From assembly GCA_964438735.1 (NCBI GenBank), contig CAYTLW010000027.1, forward strand, positions 1 through 64,000: a DNA stretch of 64,000 nucleotides, in the 5' to 3' direction. Both the position numbers and the translations under genes were made by a program. This document shows, one piece after another, positions 59,365 through 64,000 of the stretch. The DNA comes from CAYTLW01 sp964438735. Its GTDB lineage: Bacteria > Myxococcota_A > UBA9042. Positions within the stretch are counted from its first letter, which is position 1. Every line of letters starts with the position of its first letter. A model generated the notes under the pieces. That model ran no database searches, was not told where the DNA came from, and saw nothing but the letters and a program-made list of their open reading frames with translations.

Positions 59365-60402
59365 ATGAACGCTGGATCTTCGCAGGTGCTTCGACAGGCT
59401 GTGGCCGGGCTGGCCCTTGCCGTGACCTGCGGACTGACCGCCTGTGAGCCCGATGTGGCGGTCTCCGGCCCCACCTTGAAGGGTCCGTATCCGTGGACCT
59501 TCATCGTGCTGCCGGATACCCAGGCCACGGTGGGCCCCTGGGCCGATGTCTACTACAGCCAGACCCAGTGGATCGCAGCCCAGAGCCCGAGCAGGCGCAT
59601 TCGATTCGTCCTGCACGTCGGCGACGTGGTCTTCGCAAACACCGAGATCGAGTGGCAGCGCGCCCGACACGCCATGGGCTACCTGGACGGCCACGTGCCC
59701 TACGCCATGGTGCCCGGCAACCACGACTACGGCTTCGGCGGCAAGGCGAGGGATAGAAACACGCTGATGGGGCAGCACTTCCCGGCCGAGGTGTTCGAAC
59801 GGGATCGCCCGCACGTCGCTTTCTTCGAGCCCGGTCGGGTGGATAACAGCGCCCACGTCTTCGATACGCCATCGGGGCCGTGGCTGGTCCTGGCGCTGGA
59901 GTTCGGGCCCCGGCCAGAGGTGGTTCAATGGGCCAACGAGCAGGCCCAGGCGCACGCCCATATGCCCGCCATCCTGCTGACCCACGCCTACCTGCACTCG
60001 GACGCCAAGGGCGACTCGCGCTACGACATTCGGGCCAAGCCGGGCGGCCAGAGTTGGAGCCCTTATCTCTATGAGCTGGCCGCCGGCGGCGTGAGCGACG
60101 GCCAGCAGTTGTGGGTGGACCTGGTACGTCGTCAGCCCAACATCTCCCTGGTCGTCTGCGGGCACACCCTCAACGATGGCGTCGGCCGCCAGACCAGTCA
60201 GCGACCGGATCGCTCGGTGGCCCACGAGCTGCTGGCCAACTTCCAGATGATCGGCAAGGGCGGAGATGGCTTCTTCAGGATCATGGAGGTGCACGCCGAT
60301 CGCATCGAGGTGCGCACCTTCTCGCCCTGGCTGAACCGCTACAAGCGGACGCCGGAGCACGAGTTCACGCTCTTTCGTTCGGCGGCGCTCGACGTGCTGT
60401 GA
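59365..60402 (+). CDS. Metallophosphoesterase lipoprotein
   Basis: A 345-residue calcineurin-like phosphoesterase with a lipoprotein signal (LTAC, about Cys26). Metal-binding blocks are FIVLPDTQATVG, HVGDVVFANTE, PGNHDYGF, LTHAYLHSD and CGHTLND. The architecture matches secreted phosphoesterases that act on cell-surface or scavenged phosphoesters. The ATG at 59365 follows GGTAGGA. It is transcribed alone between divergent cydAB and the convergent beta-oxidation genes. Confidence 0.88.
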   Translation: MNAGSSQVLRQAVAGLALAVTCGLTACEPDVAVSGPTLKGPYPWTFIVLPDTQATVGPWADVYYSQTQWIAAQSPSRRIRFVLHVGDVVFANTEIEWQRARHAMGYLDGHVPYAMVPGNHDYGFGGKARDRNTLMGQHFPAEVFERDRPHVAFFEPGRVDNSAHVFDTPSGPWLVLALEFGPRPEVVQWANEQAQAHAHMPAILLTHAYLHSDAKGDSRYDIRAKPGGQSWSPYLYELAAGGVSDGQQLWVDLVRRQPNISLVVCGHTLNDGVGRQTSQRPDRSVAHELLANFQMIGKGGDGFFRIMEVHADRIEVRTFSPWLNRYKRTPEHEFTLFRSAALDVL

Positions 60403-60429
60403 GCGGGCCGGAGTGCGGATCGACGCGGC

Positions 60430-62517
60430 TCAGATCTTCATGGTCTTCTTGAAGTCCATGCCGACCATGCCGCGCATGCACAGCTTCGACGCCAGGAAGT
60501 CGGCCGCCAGGTCCGCCTGCAGGTCCAGCGCCTGGGCAGACGAGACCGCGCAGCTTCGCTTGACCACGTCGGCGATGGCATCGCGGGTCGCCGCCGTCGC
60601 CGGGCTGCCGGCCGGGCCCAGTCCCGGCACGTCGGTCGGCACATCGGCCAGGGCCTCTGTGTCGAACGCACGCAGGGCCACGTTGTGGTCACCGCCGGAA
60701 GCGATGGCCCAGGCTGTGGACAGCGCGTCTTCCAGCCCACCGGCGTAATCGACCAGCCAGCCCACGGCGTCCTTGGCGCGCACCGGGCGGCCGCCCAGCA
60801 ACATGCCCAGCAGCTTGCCGCGATCGGCCGCCGCCGCCTTGCGCAGGGGCCAGTGGCAGGCCTCCATGCCGGGTACGACGGGCAGGGTGACCTCGGGCCA
60901 GCCCAACTGCGAGTTGTCGACGCAGACCAGGTAGTGGCAGTGGGTCAGCAACTCGAGGGCGCCGCCCAGGCACCGCTTGCCGTGCACGAATCCGACCGAG
61001 ACGCGGAACTCGTCGTGGAGCCGACGGGCCGTGCGCGACCAGCCGCGGGTGATGGCGCGGCCTTTTTGCACGTCCTCCAGCGCCGCGTAGAAGTCGCTGG
61101 TATCGGCGCCGACCATCTGGCCAGAGAGGTGGAAGTCGCCCGACAGGATGACCCGCTCAACGCCTTCGGTCTGCAGCCAATCGATGGCCCGGTTGAGCTC
61201 CTCGTCCACCTCCCAGCAGTAGGTCTCGCGGCTGAACGTGATGACGCCCACCTGGCCGTCGTGCTCGGCGTTGACGTACAGCTGCTGCCACTGTGGGCTG
61301 TCGATGGCGTCGAACGCCTCGGGATGCCAGCTGCCGACAGCCTCGGGATGCAGGTCGTGATACGCCGCTACCACGTCGCGCGCGCCGTCAGCGCCGATGT
61401 TGCGGATGGTCGCCAGGATGCCCTTGCGGAACTGGGCGCACAGCTCGCCGATGGCGTTGATGTGGCTCAGGTGGCCGCGCTCCTCGTGCAGCATCAGGGC
61501 GGTCATCTGGAAGAGCGGACCCAGGATCCAGGCGGCGAAGTTCTTGCTCTCCGCCTCGTCCATGGGCCAGTCGACCAGCGGCCGGAAGTGATTGGGCGGG
61601 TACCAGTTCTGGCCGCTGTCCTTATGCGCCACCAGCTCGTCGGTGGGCTCGAAGAGGCCGCCGTAGGTCTGGCTGAGGTCGTGCAGGCAGTTCCAGGTCA
61701 GGAAGGTCGCCCCGGCGGCGCCGATGGCGTCGTGGGCCCGCACCGGGTTGGGCCCGGCGAGCTTGCGCACGTATTTGTCGATCTTCCACACCGGCATGTT
61801 GGTCGCTTCGTGGTAGCGCAGGGCCGCCAGCGTCACGCCGCAGAAGAGCACATCGAGCACGAAGGACCAGTTGTCGCTCACCGGTGTCGGGATCATGCCC
61901 AACGACCAGAACAGGCGCGACACCGCGGACGGTTCTGGCTCCACCACCTCCCAGATCTTGTTGATCTGGTGCGGGAAGGCCGGGTGCGCCACGCCTACGC
62001 CCAGCTCCTTGGCCGGGAAGCCGGAGGTCACCGAGCGGATCGCGATGTCGGGGTATTGCTCCCGGAACATGGCGAAGTGGGCCCGCTTGAGATCGAGGAT
62101 CTCGGGGATCGCCTCGAGCAGAAAGCGCGGCCGCAGGCTGGCCAGCTCCGCCGGCAGGGTCTTGCCGTCGTAGGTCAGGCGGATGATGTTGGCCATCACC
62201 GCGTTGGCCTGATCTCGGCCAAAGGACGCCACCAGGCCCTGGTACTGCTGGCCCAGGCCGTCGGGCGCACCGGGGAAGTCCAGGCCCACGATGCGTACGC
62301 CGTAGGGCAGCAGGCGCGAACCCAGCTGCACCGCCTTGCCGGCGCCGACGACGCCGCTGGCGCCTGAGATCACCAGCGAACCGCGGTTGTCGGCCGGTCC
62401 GAAGACCTCGTCGACCAGGTCATTGGTATTTACGGGCAGGCGGCCCGCGGTGAAGAAATCGTGCACCGAGCCCAGGCCCAGCGTTGCCACGGTCGGCTGT
62501 CGAAGGGTGGTCACCAT
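60430..62517 (-). CDS. Bifunctional 3-hydroxyacyl-CoA dehydrogenase / enoyl-CoA hydratase (FadN-type order)
   Basis: A 695-residue beta-oxidation enzyme; the ATG at 62517 follows GGGAGGT, which overlaps the end of the thiolase gene. Residues 45-330 are the dehydrogenase: NAD-binding GSLVISGASGVVGAGKAV and the catalytic region VTSGFPAKELGVGVAHPAFP with its conserved His. Residues 410-640 are a crotonase fold (RVILSGDFHLSGQMVGADTS, FVHGKRCLGGALELLTHCHY, LGWPEVTLPVVPG). The dehydrogenase comes first, as in FadN, opposite to E. coli FadB. The end of the P-loop is GAxGxxG rather than GxGxMG, so cofactor geometry may differ. It converts enoyl-CoA to 3-ketoacyl-CoA for the thiolase encoded upstream. 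Confidence 0.85.
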   Translation of the reverse strand: MVTTLRQPTVATLGLGSVHDFFTAGRLPVNTNDLVDEVFGPADNRGSLVISGASGVVGAGKAVQLGSRLLPYGVRIVGLDFPGAPDGLGQQYQGLVASFGRDQANAVMANIIRLTYDGKTLPAELASLRPRFLLEAIPEILDLKRAHFAMFREQYPDIAIRSVTSGFPAKELGVGVAHPAFPHQINKIWEVVEPEPSAVSRLFWSLGMIPTPVSDNWSFVLDVLFCGVTLAALRYHEATNMPVWKIDKYVRKLAGPNPVRAHDAIGAAGATFLTWNCLHDLSQTYGGLFEPTDELVAHKDSGQNWYPPNHFRPLVDWPMDEAESKNFAAWILGPLFQMTALMLHEERGHLSHINAIGELCAQFRKGILATIRNIGADGARDVVAAYHDLHPEAVGSWHPEAFDAIDSPQWQQLYVNAEHDGQVGVITFSRETYCWEVDEELNRAIDWLQTEGVERVILSGDFHLSGQMVGADTSDFYAALEDVQKGRAITRGWSRTARRLHDEFRVSVGFVHGKRCLGGALELLTHCHYLVCVDNSQLGWPEVTLPVVPGMEACHWPLRKAAAADRGKLLGMLLGGRPVRAKDAVGWLVDYAGGLEDALSTAWAIASGGDHNVALRAFDTEALADVPTDVPGLGPAGSPATAATRDAIADVVKRSCAVSSAQALDLQADLAADFLASKLCMRGMVGMDFKKTMKI

Positions 62518-62518
62518 G

Positions 62519-63727
62519 TCAATTACCTCCCGCGTCCACGTGGAAGAGTGCGGCGATGCCCACATCGCCTGCGGCACAGCCAAAGAGCAGCACGTAGCCG
62601 CCACCCAGGTCGACCGCCTCTTCGAGGCCCTCGATGAGCAGGCGTGTCAGGGTCGGCCCTTGCGGGTGGCCCCAGACCAGGGAGCTGCCGTTGTTGTTCA
62701 TCTTGCGCCAGTCGTAGTCGTGGATCTGGGCGAAGATGGCGTCGTTGACGGCGAAGGGATTGTGGTCCTTGACCACCGCCATGTCGTTGACGCTCAGGCC
62801 CACGCGATCCAACAACTTCCCGACGGCGAACGCCGGCGCCTCGGGCATCAGGCCCGGCTGGGTGCGCATCTCGGCTTTGCCGATGAAGCGGATGTCGATC
62901 TCCGGCCGCGGGCTCAGCTCGCGGGCCTTGTCGGCGGTGGTCACCAGCAGGCAGGCCATGCCATCTGAGGCGTGGGTCTGGCCGCCGCCGGTCACGCAGG
63001 TGTCCAGTTCGCGCATGGCCCGCAGGCTGTCGATGGACAGCTTGCGAACGCCCACGTCGGCGTCGACGCGACCCAGGGGCTTGCCGGCCACATTGAGCAG
63101 CTCCAGCGGCACGCAGACGCGGTCCAGGAAGCCCGACTCCAGCCCGGCGAAGTACTGCTCGTAGCGACACAGGGTCAGCTCGTCGACCATCTTGCGATCG
63201 AGCTTGTATTTGCGCGCGGCGAGGCCGGCGCAGTTGATCATCGCGCCGCCGGTGGCCGGGTCGAAGCCGAAGTTATCCCAGACGTCGGCGATGGCGTGGG
63301 TTCGCTCGTATGCGCGGCGCTCGGGGAAGACGCCCACGGGCGAGTCGCTGGTGCGGTCGAAGGTGAGCACACCCACCACGTCGGAGTCGCCGGTCTGCAC
63401 CTGGGCGCCGCCAAGGACAACCGCCTGCAGCCCCGTCGCGCAGGCTTGCTCGGTGTGGTAGCCGGGGATGCGATGGCCCATGCAGCTGGCCACCACCGGG
63501 GCGGTCCAGAACTTCCAGTGCCACGGGATCGTCGAGCCGATCACCAGGTAGTCCAAGGCGTCCTTGCGGACATTCCGCAGTCCGAGGATGCGGTTCATGC
63601 TCTCGCCGGCGAACTGGCCGATGTTCACCTCGGCCAGGGCTGACGTCTGCCAGGCTGGGAAATAGCTGCTGCCCCAGGTGCCGTATGGAATTCGGGCATC
63701 GGGGAACATGGCGGCTTTTGCGGTCAT
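62519..63727 (-). CDS. Thiolase (acetyl-CoA acyltransferase)
   Basis: A 402-residue thiolase completing beta-oxidation by cleaving 3-ketoacyl-CoA. The nucleophile Cys is in EQACATGLQAVVLGG. GWGHPQG-like SSLVWGHPQGPTLTRLLIEG carries the His, and LLFGCAAGDVGIAALF contains the second active-site Cys (CxxGxxG rather than CGGGG). The usual NEAFA motif reads DHNPFAVND, a notable change. The stop is 1 nt before the start codon of the bifunctional enzyme, with that gene's ribosome site inside this one. It is divergent from a partial gene at the window's end. Confidence 0.88.
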   Translation of the reverse strand: MTAKAAMFPDARIPYGTWGSSYFPAWQTSALAEVNIGQFAGESMNRILGLRNVRKDALDYLVIGSTIPWHWKFWTAPVVASCMGHRIPGYHTEQACATGLQAVVLGGAQVQTGDSDVVGVLTFDRTSDSPVGVFPERRAYERTHAIADVWDNFGFDPATGGAMINCAGLAARKYKLDRKMVDELTLCRYEQYFAGLESGFLDRVCVPLELLNVAGKPLGRVDADVGVRKLSIDSLRAMRELDTCVTGGGQTHASDGMACLLVTTADKARELSPRPEIDIRFIGKAEMRTQPGLMPEAPAFAVGKLLDRVGLSVNDMAVVKDHNPFAVNDAIFAQIHDYDWRKMNNNGSSLVWGHPQGPTLTRLLIEGLEEAVDLGGGYVLLFGCAAGDVGIAALFHVDAGGN

Positions 63728-63842
63728 GCGGGCCTCCGTGGGTTCGTGCGCACGTAATACAAGGCGTGGAGGGGGTCCGCATCAAGGCATGGATCGGCCA
63801 GATGGCGGATTGCGGATGACCTCTGCTAGGGTGCGATGCTTC

Positions 63843-64000
63843 ATGCGCCGTATTTCCCTGCTTTTGATCATGCCGGCTGTCTGCGTAGCCGCGATCGCCA
63901 TGGCCGCCCCGCCGAAGGCACCGACTACCCAGGCCGGCCAGAAGACGGCTTCGACTTCAGATCGCCCTCAGGCGCCGCCGAACGTGGCCCTGCGACCCTG
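63843..64000 (+). CDS. Exported protein, cut by the window end
   Basis: The ATG at 63843 starts MRRISLLLIMPAVCVAAIAM, a clear signal peptide (cleavage near IAMA-APP), followed by a Pro/Thr/Gln-rich low-complexity segment. The reading frame is open to the last base. Nothing can be said about function from the 52 visible residues. Confidence 0.55.
   Translation, partial: MRRISLLLIMPAVCVAAIAMAAPPKAPTTQAGQKTASTSDRPQAPPNVALRP

Overview
The window is about 64 kb of high-GC bacterial DNA, densely packed with genes. It contains two runs of N (12077-12176 and 55218-55227), so it comes from a draft or metagenome assembly. Gene content points to Myxococcota or a related deltaproteobacterial lineage: many lipoproteins, Sel1 and Cys-rich repeat proteins, PEGA and FGE-sulfatase domains, secreted multidomain proteins with animal-like modules (proprotein convertase P domain, fibrinogen-like, somatomedin B-like, ALK-type Gly-rich), and an NtrC-type two-component system. 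This placement is inference; no rRNA, tRNA, CRISPR array or insertion sequence was found.

Layout. 1-5.1 kb: 3' end of a heavy-metal RND pump and a large Sel1 lipoprotein. 5.1-8.5 kb: amt-glnK operon and an MFS transporter. 8.5-11.2 kb: overlapping three-gene operon headed by a DUF4157 (eCIS-type) effector candidate. 11.3-13 kb: Cys-rich lipoprotein split by an assembly gap. 13.2-18.5 kb: HAD hydrolase, then a MlaC-like / MMPL-RND / lipoprotein / purU operon. 18.6-23.9 kb: prmA and an envelope redox cluster with a VKOR-DsbA-FGE-TlpA fusion. 24.1-30.7 kb: TetR regulator with operator and a tripartite RND efflux operon with 4-nt overlaps. 30.9-39.3 kb: SRPBCC protein, metallophosphoesterase, KamA-type radical SAM aminomutase, two secreted proteins, CoA transferase and a DHFR-like reductase. 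39.4-43.6 kb: a diversity-generating retroelement (DGR). 43.6-47.1 kb: small secreted proteins and a P-domain/fibrinogen-like protein. 47.2-50.1 kb: histidine kinase and NtrC-type regulator divergent from a small membrane protein with a consensus sigma-54 promoter. 50.1-56.8 kb: nucleotidyltransferase, aminotransferase plus aldehyde dehydrogenase (probable ornithine/glutamate-semialdehyde catabolism), lipoproteins and a frameshifted arrestin-like gene. 56.8-59.2 kb: cydAB. 59.4-63.8 kb: metallophosphoesterase lipoprotein and a beta-oxidation gene pair.

The most striking system is the DGR. A secreted thioredoxin-PEGA-FGE protein (39571-41919) ends in a 125-nt variable repeat (VR, 41782-41906). 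A template repeat (TR) lies at 43367-43491 on the opposite strand. The two differ at 25 positions, of which 20 are at template adenines and five at guanines; none are at C or T. Between them lie an HRDC-type accessory gene and a DGR-type reverse transcriptase fragment that keeps the IGNLTSQ and YMDD motifs but lacks the N-terminal catalytic motifs. The cassette therefore looks like a formerly active, now truncated retroelement (or an assembly collapse) with an inverted TR.

Other notable systems are the DUF4157 effector candidate followed by two homologous small proteins (one cytoplasmic, one lipoprotein), the four-module redox/FGE fusion, and the sigma-54 promoter with GCAAC/GTTGC repeats beside its likely NtrC-type activator.
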